Below, piece by piece: positions 29,938 through 38,772 of a stretch of DNA of 38,772 nucleotides; position 1 is the first letter of the stretch, and the number at the start of each line of letters is the position of its first letter. The DNA comes from a virus. Both the position numbers and the translations under genes were made by a program. The stretch spans positions 1 to 38,772 of the IMG/VR virus record IMGVR_UViG_3300010412_000037; one strand, given 5' to 3'. The notes beneath the pieces were generated by a model. That model saw nothing but the letters and a program-made list of their open reading frames with translations, did not search any database and was not told where the DNA came from.

Positions 29938-31100
29938 CAGACGCGCCTCTCAGAAACGTCAGCGTCCAGGAAGGCGCTGTCGATGCTGAAATCCCCGCCG
30001 GACTCGTTAGCGAGGGTAAAGCGCAAGTATCGGCTGCGCAGTCCGCGTCCTAGGCCGATCCGATCAGGGACGTAAGTGTCCGCCACCCTCGGCGGTGCGG
30101 TGTATTCGTACTCCGTCTCTACCCCATCGTCGGTAGCCGACATTGTAACCGTAAGTGCTTGATTACTGGTGTATCCGAGGTAGACAGCGCGCGGCAGCTT
30201 GAGCCTCTTCTCGCCGAAGTCCGTGAGGTTCGACGTCACGCGCGCCGCAATGTCTGCGGCCTCGTCGCGCTCCGCTCCTACCTTCACCAGGCCGGTGGGT
30301 CCGGTGGCGTACAGCTCGCCGCGGAAAGACGTCACGGAGGCGAAATCGAAAGGCTCATAGCGTGAGCCTGCCCAGTTGTCGGAGTTCGCAGACCAGGCCG
30401 CGCTGCCGAGCGCCAGTACGGTTCCCCAGCCGAATCCGGCCGAAGTCAAAAGAGCGTAGAGTGTTGCGTCAGCGAACAGGGCGTCGGACAAGGCCCCTTG
30501 TGAAATGGCTATGTCGTATACGCCACCCTGTAGTACTGCTTCGCTGCCTACTACCCCCGAGTCCGCAAGTAAAGCCCGGACAACTGCGTACAGCGCCAGG
30601 GTCTCGGACAGCACGCCGGTGACCTGGAGATCCTCTACCTTGTAGGCGAAGACCACGTCACCGACGGTGCCCGAGACGTACAGCACGGGCCTGGAAACGG
30701 TGAAGCTGCTGAAGCTCGCGCCGACCGTGCCAGTGCTGGTTGCTAGGGTGTACTCATCTGCGAACAGCGTTTCCGAGAGCACGCCGCCGTCGACCGTGTC
30801 CAAAAGCAGGCGCGGGTACAGCCCGTCGCGCACGACCATGGTGGGCGCCACGAGCATCGGATACATGCGCGCGGACAGGAACGTCGCCGCTCCGACCGTG
30901 CTGACTCCGCTGTCCACGAACAGGAAGCCGTCGCCCTCGATGTAGTCGCCGACGACGCCGTACGCGTCCAGGATCAGCCCGAACGCCGGATACGCCTCGT
31001 CCGCGCCGACCAGCGTGGAGGCGCTGGTGTCGGCGGCGATTCGTATGAATGTCGCTACTCCGAGTACGCCGGAGCCAATTACGTCCTCATGGGGATCCAT
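29937..31100 (-). CDS. Virion protein, beta-rich
   Basis: The gene encodes 387 residues from ATG 31100 with GGAG 7 bases upstream; it overlaps the preceding gene by 14 bases. The sequence is beta-rich with loosely repeated turns such as GGVLSETLFADEYTL and TGVLSETLALYAVV. The C-terminal domain (RYLRFTLANESGGDFSIDSA) resembles the end of tail appendage or carbohydrate-binding beta domains. Function unclear; it lies within the structural block. Confidence 0.55.
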   Translation of the reverse strand: MDPHEDVIGSGVLGVATFIRIAADTSASTLVGADEAYPAFGLILDAYGVVGDYIEGDGFLFVDSGVSTVGAATFLSARMYPMLVAPTMVVRDGLYPRLLLDTVDGGVLSETLFADEYTLATSTGTVGASFSSFTVSRPVLYVSGTVGDVVFAYKVEDLQVTGVLSETLALYAVVRALLADSGVVGSEAVLQGGVYDIAISQGALSDALFADATLYALLTSAGFGWGTVLALGSAAWSANSDNWAGSRYEPFDFASVTSFRGELYATGPTGLVKVGAERDEAADIAARVTSNLTDFGEKRLKLPRAVYLGYTSNQALTVTMSATDDGVETEYEYTAPPRVADTYVPDRIGLGRGLRSRYLRFTLANESGGDFSIDSAFLDADVSERRV

Positions 31101-33636
31101 CTACGACTCCTACGAAGGCAACCGTACCGCGGAACACCTCGCGCGACGGGCTTCCCTCGAAAATTCCGGGACCGTACCCGCTGGGGCCCGTGTCTCCTAT
31201 AACCAGGTCCGAGTCTCCGAACCCATTCCAAAGAACCCCACACTGCTGGATGTTCCCATACTCGTCGGGGGATGGGTAGAACCAGTTCGCATCCCACGGA
31301 TAGTACGGGTTCTCAGCCGTCGGCTTCCAGGTGTGCTTGTACACCTCCTTCATGCCACCCATCGGGGGGTAGTCAGCGAACACGTGAAAGATCTGGTCGT
31401 ACGACGTCGAGGAAACCGTAGTCTGCGGGCGGTCCGGCCCCTGAGGCCAGTTGTCGACGGTGTCGCACTCTGAGAACCACGGGCCCTCGTCCACGATGTC
31501 GCTGCACAGGGTGGGCGAGTAGTTCGTGATGACGATCCGCCGGTCCGTGTGCCACCAGCCGCACTTGTCCGACGTCGGGAGCCAACCGCCGCCAAACGAC
31601 GGGCCGGGGTTGATCTTGCCGAATAGCCGCGTGCACTCGAACCACCACGGGTCCAGCATCTTCGGCCACGTCTTCATCCACAGGACGCCGGTCGACTGGC
31701 GTTCGTCCGCCCATGCGAACAGCACCCCTTCGCGCGTGCCGCGCGGAACGATGCACGCAATCCTGTATCCCTTGCCGTGCTCCGTCGTCCTCTCTTCCTC
31801 GCGGTCGAACGTGTGCGTGCGGGTACCCCAGCAGCGGGACGGCCACGCGGGGTCATCCCCGACGACGTACTGGTCCTCGCGCAGGTACTTGCTCTTGATC
31901 TTCGTAGTGATCTCGGTGGGCGCCGGAATGAAGCGCGGATCGTTGTCGCTGTGGTAGAAGCCCGGACCAAGCTCTGTCGAACCGTACAGCTCCGTCTGCG
32001 TCCAGCTGCCCTGCCACATGCAGTCTTCGTAGTCGTTGGTGACTTCGTTGAACGTCTTCACGTCCAGGTCTGAGTACCACTTCACGTACTTCAGCTGGTC
32101 GCCGATGAAGTACACGTGCATCATGCAGTCCTGCACTACCGGGTAGTTGTAGTTGCCGTACTGGAAACCCAGCTTGCGCAGATCGACGTTCATGAGCCCG
32201 GGCAGCAGCGGCTCGTGGAACTTCATCGGAGGAGCGGCCAGGTTCTTGCCTGGGTACCACACCTTGTTCCGCGCGCTTGCCCCCATGCCGGCGCTGCCGG
32301 TTACGCGCGTCACGGTCTCGGCATCCAGCTGAGTGAACGCCGCGGCGGGGTCGCCCTTGGCCTGGGCCACCAGCGCGCGTAGCGTGCTTTCGGAGAGCCA
32401 CGGCAGTTTGCTCATGACGAACCACCGGTAGTCCGGTGTCGTCGGACCCTGGTTGGTGAGCAGCGCTTTCAACTCTGTCTGCAGCGCGACGTGCTCGTCG
32501 CCGGTCTGCGGCGGCATCTCCGAGATTCCACCGAACTGGAAGTGGAAGTGCTGCGTGTACATGAAGTCGTCGGCGCCGTACTCATACATCACGTTGTGCG
32601 CTTCAGTGCCGGACTGGTTGAACGCCCACCCCATGCCTGTCGAGAACGGCTGGTGTGCATACGCCGTAGCGACTTCTGCATCGGTCTTCAGCCGCTTGAC
32701 GAAGCCAGCGCGGATCGCAGCATCGAGCACGCCGCCGTAGATCGCAGGGAATGGTTCGCCGGTCGGGAACCCGCCGAACGTGTCCAGGAATTCGATGGCT
32801 TCGTAGTCGCCCTCTTCCTCGACGTATTCGCGGAACTCCAGCTTGTCAGTGCCGCGCCAGTACCGCATCGGCATGATCAGCACGCCGCTCGGGCTGATCT
32901 GCGCGATGTACCACTTGCCGTCGCCGCCGGCTACGACGCCGTGCGTGCGGTAGAAGCGGTTGTCGTACTGCACCTGGAGCCCGCGCAGGAACGTAGCGAG
33001 CTCGTGATACGTGAGTGACTTGAGGTATTCCTCGGCGTCTGTCTCCTCGATCTTCAGCACCTGCTGGAACGCACTCGGGGACTTGAACTTGCCGAAGCCG
33101 AGCAACCCCTGCACGAGCTTCACCATCCGCCCGCTGAACAGTGAGCTGATCATGAATCCGTGCTGGGCGAACTGGAGCGGACTAGCAGCCCACATCCCCT
33201 TGAGGTCGTCCCTGTCGCTGCTGAGATCCACAGCGAACCGCTCCATGGTCTGCGGCCCGGAGCTGATGTTCAGGCGGTTCTGCGTTCCGGAGGTCGGATA
33301 GAACCCGGTGACGACGTTGACCGGTCCGGTGGGGCTCGAGCCCACCGTGATGCGCGCAGTGGTGTGTATGCCCGAAGCGAAGTCCGGATACGTGATGCTC
33401 AGCGGAGTTTCGTACTCGTCTTTCTTGGCCGGCACAATGCGTACGCGAACCAAGTCCCCGTGCTTGATCGCATATGCAAAACCGCCGTCGGGCAGCTCGA
33501 GGTACTTGCGGTACGCCAGCAGTCCGCGGGCGTCAGCCTCTGACCGGGTCAGATAGGCGATGCGGTGAGCATAGCTCACCGCATCCGCTGTCATCGGCCC
33601 TTCGACGGTTAGTCCGAACCCGTCGAAGAGTTCCAT
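31087..33636 (-). CDS. Large virion protein
   Basis: The gene encodes 849 residues from an ATG in a TAATG junction. It is rich in aromatic and Gly residues throughout. The first part has beta segments (FAYAIKHGDLVRVRIVPAKK). The middle and end are dense in Trp, Tyr, Cys and Asp (DPWWFECTRLFGKINPGPSF, then GWWHTDRRIVITNYSP). I do not recognise a family. Composition and position are compatible with a tail, baseplate or receptor-interacting protein. Confidence 0.55.
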   Translation of the reverse strand: MELFDGFGLTVEGPMTADAVSYAHRIAYLTRSEADARGLLAYRKYLELPDGGFAYAIKHGDLVRVRIVPAKKDEYETPLSITYPDFASGIHTTARITVGSSPTGPVNVVTGFYPTSGTQNRLNISSGPQTMERFAVDLSSDRDDLKGMWAASPLQFAQHGFMISSLFSGRMVKLVQGLLGFGKFKSPSAFQQVLKIEETDAEEYLKSLTYHELATFLRGLQVQYDNRFYRTHGVVAGGDGKWYIAQISPSGVLIMPMRYWRGTDKLEFREYVEEEGDYEAIEFLDTFGGFPTGEPFPAIYGGVLDAAIRAGFVKRLKTDAEVATAYAHQPFSTGMGWAFNQSGTEAHNVMYEYGADDFMYTQHFHFQFGGISEMPPQTGDEHVALQTELKALLTNQGPTTPDYRWFVMSKLPWLSESTLRALVAQAKGDPAAAFTQLDAETVTRVTGSAGMGASARNKVWYPGKNLAAPPMKFHEPLLPGLMNVDLRKLGFQYGNYNYPVVQDCMMHVYFIGDQLKYVKWYSDLDVKTFNEVTNDYEDCMWQGSWTQTELYGSTELGPGFYHSDNDPRFIPAPTEITTKIKSKYLREDQYVVGDDPAWPSRCWGTRTHTFDREEERTTEHGKGYRIACIVPRGTREGVLFAWADERQSTGVLWMKTWPKMLDPWWFECTRLFGKINPGPSFGGGWLPTSDKCGWWHTDRRIVITNYSPTLCSDIVDEGPWFSECDTVDNWPQGPDRPQTTVSSTSYDQIFHVFADYPPMGGMKEVYKHTWKPTAENPYYPWDANWFYPSPDEYGNIQQCGVLWNGFGDSDLVIGDTGPSGYGPGIFEGSPSREVFRGTVAFVGVVDGSP

Positions 33637-34226
33637 TACGACGTCAGCGTGACCCGGTAGCCGAGCTGGAAGCTGTCACTGTTGTACAGCGTCCTGGTCG
33701 AACCGAAGCGAGCCGCCGAGCCCAGCACGCCGGTCGTACCGCCGCGCGTGTTCTCGGAGTGCAGGCCTGCGCCGTTCACCGTCAGCGAAGTCGTGCAGAC
33801 GATGGAGAACGTCGCGCGCGCCGACAGGTTGTCGATGGCACCGGCCGCAGCGACGCCCGGGGTCCACGCAGGCCGCGTCACCTCCGAGAAGCCCTCGGTC
33901 AGGCTGGTGATCTCTCCCGCGGTCGACGCGTAGTTCGCAGCGGTCCAGTTCGCAGCCGGATTGATCGCGTTCGCGTACAGCGAAACGTACCAGTTGGCCT
34001 GCTTGGCGGTCGCACCGAACACGACGTTCAGGATGTTCAGGATCGACGCGTCCGGCAACAGGTTGGGATCCTGCCGCTCGTCCTGGCCGTTCACCGAGTG
34101 GAAGTACATGCCGCTCGCGAACACCTGCTGCTTCGGGAAGAGAACGCCGCCGTCGGTAACGTCGTACTGGCCGTTGCCGAGCGCCGATGCGAACTCGCGC
34201 TTGTGTTTCAGAATGAGCTTGTCCAT
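33636..34226 (-). CDS. Small virion protein
   Basis: The gene encodes 196 residues from ATG 34226 with AAAGAGG 6 bases upstream. It starts with a basic helix (KLILKHKREFASALGNGQYD). It then has repeated strand and Asn/Ala/Gly-rich segments (WYVSLYANAINPAANWTAAN, then SEVTRPAWTPGV). The 'WYVSL' and 'GFSEVTRPAW' motifs resemble small structural proteins of many phages. Possibly a tail or decoration component. Function not proven. Confidence 0.6.
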   Translation of the reverse strand: MDKLILKHKREFASALGNGQYDVTDGGVLFPKQQVFASGMYFHSVNGQDERQDPNLLPDASILNILNVVFGATAKQANWYVSLYANAINPAANWTAANYASTAGEITSLTEGFSEVTRPAWTPGVAAAGAIDNLSARATFSIVCTTSLTVNGAGLHSENTRGGTTGVLGSAARFGSTRTLYNSDSFQLGYRVTLTS

Positions 34227-34236
34227 CAGGGCCTCT

Positions 34237-35412
34237 TTAGGAGACAAGGGAGAGTAGTCGACGTTCGTGTACGACGGTTGCGCCGTACTGACCGACCGGA
34301 ACACGAAGCCGCTTACCCTGCGGCTCCACCACTGAACCGTTTGGCGTGCCGATAGCGTAACCACGCTCCGACATCCACACGGCATACCGCGACGCCGAAT
34401 CAACCCCGTCCAGGGACATCTCGGTGCCATCGATACTTGTTGCTGAGCCCGGGATCGGTGCGCCGGCGCCCGTCTGGACGACGTCCCACTTCTCCGGCCC
34501 CTGTCCTTTCATGAACAGGACGCTGCCAGGCTGTCCCACGAACACGCCGCCTTCAACCGGCTGTATGAACGTCACACGCCCGGGGAACTGCACGAACCCG
34601 GTGCGGGGGTCCATCAAGCCGTAGCGCAACGGCTCGCTGATATACACCACGTTCCCGCGCGCCACCAGCAGCCGGCCGCGGAAATAGCGCAGGTACATCC
34701 CCGGCCGCATGCGCGTCTTGTGCCGCGTGTCGCATGCACGGCCGAGGTCTGTGCCCTCGCCGAGAAACACAGGGCCGCTGCCAACAGGCGCGGTGGCGGC
34801 CAGGTAGAACACTTCGCCGTTCGGCGTCGTGCGATACACGCGGATGTGGGTGACCTTGTCTTCGGTAGGAGTGGGCAGGACTGGAATCTCGATGCCGCCA
34901 CCAGCGGCGACATCGATGAACTCAGCTGCGCTCGCGGCGCTTTCTTCCCCATTCGAGGTCACGTACGTGATCAAGACTCCGTATCGTCCTTGAACAAGTC
35001 CACCAGCCGCGTCCGCCATTCCAAATACTTGAGGCGGATCTTCAACGCCAAGGTGTTCCACACGACCGCCGCGGACGACCGCAAGCGTGCCAAGGCCTCC
35101 CAGAACCAGCTCATTGTTTACCTCCGCATACTCGAGCTCCGAGTCGTAGACCGCGCCGAGTGGCACGTACGACACCGGAGCCGTAGTGAAACTGTGAAGC
35201 TCACCACCCATGACGCCGACCAGCGAGTCCAGGACCTGTGACCCGAACACGCTGGTGACCCCCGCCTGCAACAGCTCGAACCCAGGCCGGCGCGACACCC
35301 AGCCGTCGCGCCAGAAATCGACGTTCACGGCGTCCTTGACCCAGCCAGGGTCGTTTGGCTCGCCGGTGACGTTGTCGATGCCCAGGAAGGGCGTGATCTT
35401 GAGCTCAGACAT
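34237..35412 (-). CDS. Tail/connector-like virion protein (possible beta-propeller)
   Basis: The gene encodes 391 residues and overlaps the previous gene by 8 bases. The start (ITPFLGIDNVTGEPND, then AVNVDFWRDGWVSRRPGFE) matches the opening of podovirus tail/connector proteins: a 'G-I-x-N' start, then 'AVNVD-x-x-x-G-x-x-x-RRPG'. The remainder is beta-rich with repeated Gly-turn strands. It probably belongs to the tail or nozzle, by analogy to P22 gp10- or T7 gp12-type proteins. The assignment is based on pattern only. Confidence 0.55.
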   Translation of the reverse strand: MSELKITPFLGIDNVTGEPNDPGWVKDAVNVDFWRDGWVSRRPGFELLQAGVTSVFGSQVLDSLVGVMGGELHSFTTAPVSYVPLGAVYDSELEYAEVNNELVLGGLGTLAVVRGGRVEHLGVEDPPQVFGMADAAGGLVQGRYGVLITYVTSNGEESAASAAEFIDVAAGGGIEIPVLPTPTEDKVTHIRVYRTTPNGEVFYLAATAPVGSGPVFLGEGTDLGRACDTRHKTRMRPGMYLRYFRGRLLVARGNVVYISEPLRYGLMDPRTGFVQFPGRVTFIQPVEGGVFVGQPGSVLFMKGQGPEKWDVVQTGAGAPIPGSATSIDGTEMSLDGVDSASRYAVWMSERGYAIGTPNGSVVEPQGKRLRVPVGQYGATVVHERRLLSLVS

Positions 35413-38400
35413 GGGCCACCGTCGGGGCGGGCGCGTCCGAAGACGGCATACACCAGTGGTAGTTTACGAACAGGTGCCAATTATAGATCGCCGGCGACGG
35501 GATGTCCGAGCTAAGTATTGACTCTGGCAGGACATTTTTGGTCGGGTTGTCGTTGTACGGGGGGTCCGGATCGACCTTGTAGACCCTGAACCTCGAGAAA
35601 TGACGCTGCAGCCGGTAGACCAGCTCGGACATGTCCGTCCCTTCCGGGTAGACATGCCTGATCCGATAGGCCACCAGGGCCGCCGTCGGGCTGGAGTTCG
35701 TGAACCCCTGGAACTCCCGCAGCACCGGGAAGCCCACCCTGGTGACATAGATGGACGGGGGCTGGGTGTCCGTTATCGGGGCCATGTAGGTCGGGGGATC
35801 CAGCTGGATGCCGTCCAGCCCGTCGATGTACCGCCCCGTGCGGGTCTCGCACTCGAACTCGCTCGGGTACACGTTCCGGTTGAACAGCTCGATGCTGTTG
35901 TTTCCGGTGACGTACGAGTTGATCCACAGCGGCCGGATGGCGTCGTAGCCGACCTCCTCCGGGTACTGGATCTTCGGGGTGCCGAAGGCGGACGACTCGT
36001 GGGAGCCCCAGCACTCCATGTACCGCGGGCTGGTCGGGATGTCGACCCGGCCGAACTTGGAATCCTTCCGACCGGAGGCGTACAGCCACCGTTTCCAGTT
36101 GGACACCCAGTAGAGGCCGAACACTTCCAGCCCCCCGGCCGCGTCGGTGTACGGGCGCATCCCGCCGCCGGTCTGGTGGTAGATCGTGCGGTTCTTGTTC
36201 GCCGCCCACAGGTTGCCGAACTGGCCGTATGGGTTGCTCCCGGAGATGGTCTTCCAGTTCCAGTCCGGGGCGTACCACTCCTTGTACCCGTGGTTCAGCC
36301 TTACCTGCTCCGTGACGGGAGGGTCTGCGTTCGTGGCGTATATCGTGTAGGGGGTTACGGCCTGCTTCTGGTGCTCCGTAACGTCGATCCCGGTCGTGAA
36401 GATCCACTGTGGCGCCGCGATGGTCGGGAAGCCCCACAGGTTGTAGTTGATGTAGACCTCGGTCTGCGCGGGCTTGGCGAAGATCGAGTTCGCGCGCACG
36501 ACCGGGCCCGTCGGAATCACCCAGGCGATGCCCGACGGCTTGAGCTCGTTGATCGGTATGGAAGCGGTTCCAAACTCGTCGGTGGACGCGAGCGAGCCGA
36601 CATACAGGCGGCGCAGCACGTACGGCGTGATGCTCGTGTACTCGACCTTGTGCGTCCACGGAACCTTGTGGCTGATCCAGCTGGGCGCCATCGACGGGTA
36701 CTGCTTGTTGTCCCGGATGTCCTGGCGGCCGAACGCGTGCGAGGGAACGACGCCCTCCGGCTCGACGTACCGGATCCAGTGCTCCACGCGGGCGCGGCCG
36801 TACTGGTCGTGGTCCAGCGGCAGGAACACGCCGGGGGTGTAGCTGCGGTTGCGGTTCTCGACAACCGTGCCCTTGCTGATCGGGTCCCAGGCCGGCAGGA
36901 TCCCCCAGCACTTGGCGATGGTGAAGTGCTCCTCGACGTACGGAGCGGCGTGCCGGCCCTCCGTGTCCTCGTCCCAGCTCTGCGGGGCGACGGGGTGCGG
37001 GTTGATCCGCACGTCGACATCTAGGCCGCCGGTCTCGCCGCGGTACGGCCAGGTCTGGTACACCTTGCGGATCCGGTCCGCGACCATGTGGGTGCCGATC
37101 TCCATCGACTCCAGCACCCAGTGCATCTTGAACTTGCGGTTGCGGTTGACCACCTCCTCGGGGCGGCCCACCTCAGCGGTTGGGGCGATCCCGAACGGAT
37201 ACACCTCCTTCGCGGTCTTGTAGATGACGTGCCACTTCTCCGACACGAAGCTGTCGATGCCGTCCATCGGGAAGTAGCGGATGGCGAACGCCACCTGGAT
37301 CGGCTTCTGGAACGCATTCGGCGCGATGGTCGCCGGGATGACCTGGTATGGCTGAATCAGGTCCGCCGGGTAGAAGGCGAACCGGCTGTCCATGTGGCCG
37401 AAGGTCTTGAGCTCCTTGTTGAAGTTCTCGACGAGGGCGGTGCCGTACGCGGCTTCGTCGATGTCCACGAACTCGCGGTATGGCGCCTTCTTGATGTACT
37501 GGATGAGGTTGTAGACCTTCAGCGGGCGCTCGACGATGCTCGTAGCGCCGATGGTCTGGGTCGGGCACATCCTCCAGGCCAGGCGGATCTTCGTGTCGTC
37601 GCCACTCGCCGGCGTGGACGACTTCCACCCAATCGGCCAGCACGGAGTGCCGTTGTAGGCAATGAAGGTCCCGAACGCCGAGGACTCGAAACCTTCAGCG
37701 AGCAGCTCGACGTGCCGGCCCACCAGCGGGGGCATGACGCTGGGCGGGTTCTCGGTCGGCTGTGCGTACAACGTACGTACCCAGAACTCCAGCGACGGGG
37801 TGCCGACGGCAGAGGACACGAACCCGTAGTCGTACGGCAGGACCTGGTAGTAGTGCGCCACGTACTGCGTGCCGAACGCGACGGCGAGGAACCCGTCCTC
37901 GTCCAGGTCCACGATCCGCGCCTTGTTGTCGATGGTGACGTCGTCGCCCAGCGTGCTGCTCGTCCAGCCCCAGGGATACACGTCCTTCGAGAAGTTGGCG
38001 TACGCCGGGGTGCCGAACCGGGACGACTCCGTCGCCATGTACGGGAAGATGTACTGCGTGAGCGTATACACCGTCGGAGAGCCGAGCAGGCCGTGAGTCC
38101 ACGACAGCGGAACGACGTTCTGCTGCCAGTGAGTCACTATCGGGTACGTGATGCTCATCGGCGTGAAATTGATGGCACGCACGTACACGCCGCCATGTGG
38201 CACGACGAAGTAGAAGGCTACGTTCTGCGTCGGTGGGACGTCGTAATACGCGACGAAGTTGAAGTCGACCGTCGCACCGTTGTACTGAACGTCGTAGAAC
38301 TTCGTTCTGCCGAAGATCTCCGAGTACAGCCCGTCGGGGAAGATGCCGTGAGCGGCGTTGGTCGGGGAGTTGTCCCCGAACTCCTCGGTCAGCCAGCCTT

Positions 38401-38772
38401 TCTCGAGCAGGTGCCGCTTCAGCGTTGTACCGAACGGCAGCTGTACCCCAGAGGCCAGCGGAGGCGTATAGGCGTCGACGAACAGGAAGTCGACGCTGGC
38501 CCCGTTGTAGATCGGGTCATAGATCTTCGTGGCGCCGAACACCTCGGCGTAGATCCCGGTCGGCAGCGCTTCCTTGTAGTCCCTGTACGCCAGCGGGACA
38601 GAAACCACCGACGACTGGAACCCGCCCGCAGTCGTAATTGGCAGCGCGCCGGTGCCGAAGTAGAAATGGACGTTGGCCGTGAGCGGCTTGTCGTACGCGT
38701 CGACAAACAAAAAGTCGACCCCAGCGCCGTTGTAGATCGGGTCGTAGACCTTCTGGGAGCCGACGCGCTCGG
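35405..38772 (-). CDS. Very long repeat-containing virion protein, 5' truncated by window edge
   Basis: The frame is open to the right edge, so the N-terminus is missing and about 1121 residues are visible. The visible N-terminal part contains 75-residue tandem repeats (KVYDPIYNGAGVDFLFVDAY and near-identical copies). Further on are many degenerate 'SSAFGTP-x-I ... R-x-(V/I)-x-P-x-G' units (for example ESSAFGTPKIQYPEE and STDEFGTASIPINELKPSG). It is rich in Tyr, Pro, Gly and Trp. Such a repetitive beta protein could be a tail fibre, long appendage or cell-wall-binding protein. No catalytic motif is visible. Confidence 0.65.
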   Translation of the reverse strand, partial: ERVGSQKVYDPIYNGAGVDFLFVDAYDKPLTANVHFYFGTGALPITTAGGFQSSVVSVPLAYRDYKEALPTGIYAEVFGATKIYDPIYNGASVDFLFVDAYTPPLASGVQLPFGTTLKRHLLEKGWLTEEFGDNSPTNAAHGIFPDGLYSEIFGRTKFYDVQYNGATVDFNFVAYYDVPPTQNVAFYFVVPHGGVYVRAINFTPMSITYPIVTHWQQNVVPLSWTHGLLGSPTVYTLTQYIFPYMATESSRFGTPAYANFSKDVYPWGWTSSTLGDDVTIDNKARIVDLDEDGFLAVAFGTQYVAHYYQVLPYDYGFVSSAVGTPSLEFWVRTLYAQPTENPPSVMPPLVGRHVELLAEGFESSAFGTFIAYNGTPCWPIGWKSSTPASGDDTKIRLAWRMCPTQTIGATSIVERPLKVYNLIQYIKKAPYREFVDIDEAAYGTALVENFNKELKTFGHMDSRFAFYPADLIQPYQVIPATIAPNAFQKPIQVAFAIRYFPMDGIDSFVSEKWHVIYKTAKEVYPFGIAPTAEVGRPEEVVNRNRKFKMHWVLESMEIGTHMVADRIRKVYQTWPYRGETGGLDVDVRINPHPVAPQSWDEDTEGRHAAPYVEEHFTIAKCWGILPAWDPISKGTVVENRNRSYTPGVFLPLDHDQYGRARVEHWIRYVEPEGVVPSHAFGRQDIRDNKQYPSMAPSWISHKVPWTHKVEYTSITPYVLRRLYVGSLASTDEFGTASIPINELKPSGIAWVIPTGPVVRANSIFAKPAQTEVYINYNLWGFPTIAAPQWIFTTGIDVTEHQKQAVTPYTIYATNADPPVTEQVRLNHGYKEWYAPDWNWKTISGSNPYGQFGNLWAANKNRTIYHQTGGGMRPYTDAAGGLEVFGLYWVSNWKRWLYASGRKDSKFGRVDIPTSPRYMECWGSHESSAFGTPKIQYPEEVGYDAIRPLWINSYVTGNNSIELFNRNVYPSEFECETRTGRYIDGLDGIQLDPPTYMAPITDTQPPSIYVTRVGFPVLREFQGFTNSSPTAALVAYRIRHVYPEGTDMSELVYRLQRHFSRFRVYKVDPDPPYNDNPTKNVLPESILSSDIPSPAIYNWHLFVNYHWCMPSSDAPAPTVAHV
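38201..38752. repeat. 225-base tandem repeats in the long virion gene
   Basis: Two full units (38752-38528 and 38527-38303) and part of a third, read on the - strand, have an exact 225-base (75-residue) period. Each unit begins K(V/I/F)YD-x-x-YNGA and runs through VDFxF, then about 'F(G/Y)' and 'GxxxExFG'. The third copy is more diverged. More units may lie beyond the window edge. Confidence 0.8.

Noticed and set aside
35511-37024. Long alternative frames on both strands across the repeat-containing virion gene
   Set aside because: They have skewed Arg/Pro/Gly composition and arise from repeated GC-rich codons of the true frame, which is open over the whole region and continues past the window edge.

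Overview
The window is part of the genome of a tailed double-stranded DNA phage (Caudoviricetes) with high G+C and a strong G/C third-codon bias. That composition suggests a high-GC, probably proteobacterial, host. There are no tRNA genes, insertion sequences, CRISPR arrays, integrase or host genes. Genes are packed with ATGA, TAATG and TGATG junctions or longer overlaps. The very large probable internal virion proteins suggest a podovirus-like particle, but capsid, portal, terminase and endolysin are not recognised here and presumably lie outside the window.

The layout is two convergent blocks. Bases 1-18012 are read on the + strand and hold replication, nucleotide and DNA-processing genes mixed with many small unknowns. 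In order these are: the C-terminal end of a D5-like primase/helicase; small genes including two winged-helix-like proteins; a MoxR-type AAA+ ATPase, an Nmad5-like protein and a VWA/metallopeptidase-like protein; a Cas4/RecB-like Fe-S nuclease; a SNF2-type helicase; three small proteins that look related to each other; a family A DNA polymerase with proofreading domain; a putative ssDNA-binding protein; a Dps/ferritin-like protein; an intrinsic terminator; a DnaQ-like exonuclease; a dNMP kinase; a PD-(D/E)XK nuclease; a gene product 88-like cysteine-rich protein; and small genes ending with a holin-like membrane protein. A strong terminator at about 18029-18054 closes the block.

Bases 18080-38772 are read on the - strand and form the virion block. 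In transcription order (right to left) they encode: a very long repeat-rich virion protein whose start lies beyond the right edge; a tail/connector-like protein; a small structural protein; an 849-residue and a 387-residue virion protein; a coiled-coil protein; a 904-residue protein with an internal 40-residue tandem duplication; a 1864-residue probable internal virion protein with a zinc-peptidase signature; a 179-residue HExxH protein; and four small, partly membrane-associated proteins.

The + strand block can supply most of a replisome (primase/helicase, polymerase, SNF2 motor, nucleases, ssDNA-binding candidate) plus nucleotide supply. The most interesting parts are the MoxR / Nmad5-like / VWA-metallopeptidase module with its structured leader, the Dps-like protein with all four ferroxidase ligands at canonical spacing, leucine at the position equivalent to E. 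coli Pol I Phe762, the three related small proteins just before the polymerase, and two HExxH proteins side by side in the virion block. All assignments come from reading motifs by eye; no database search was run.
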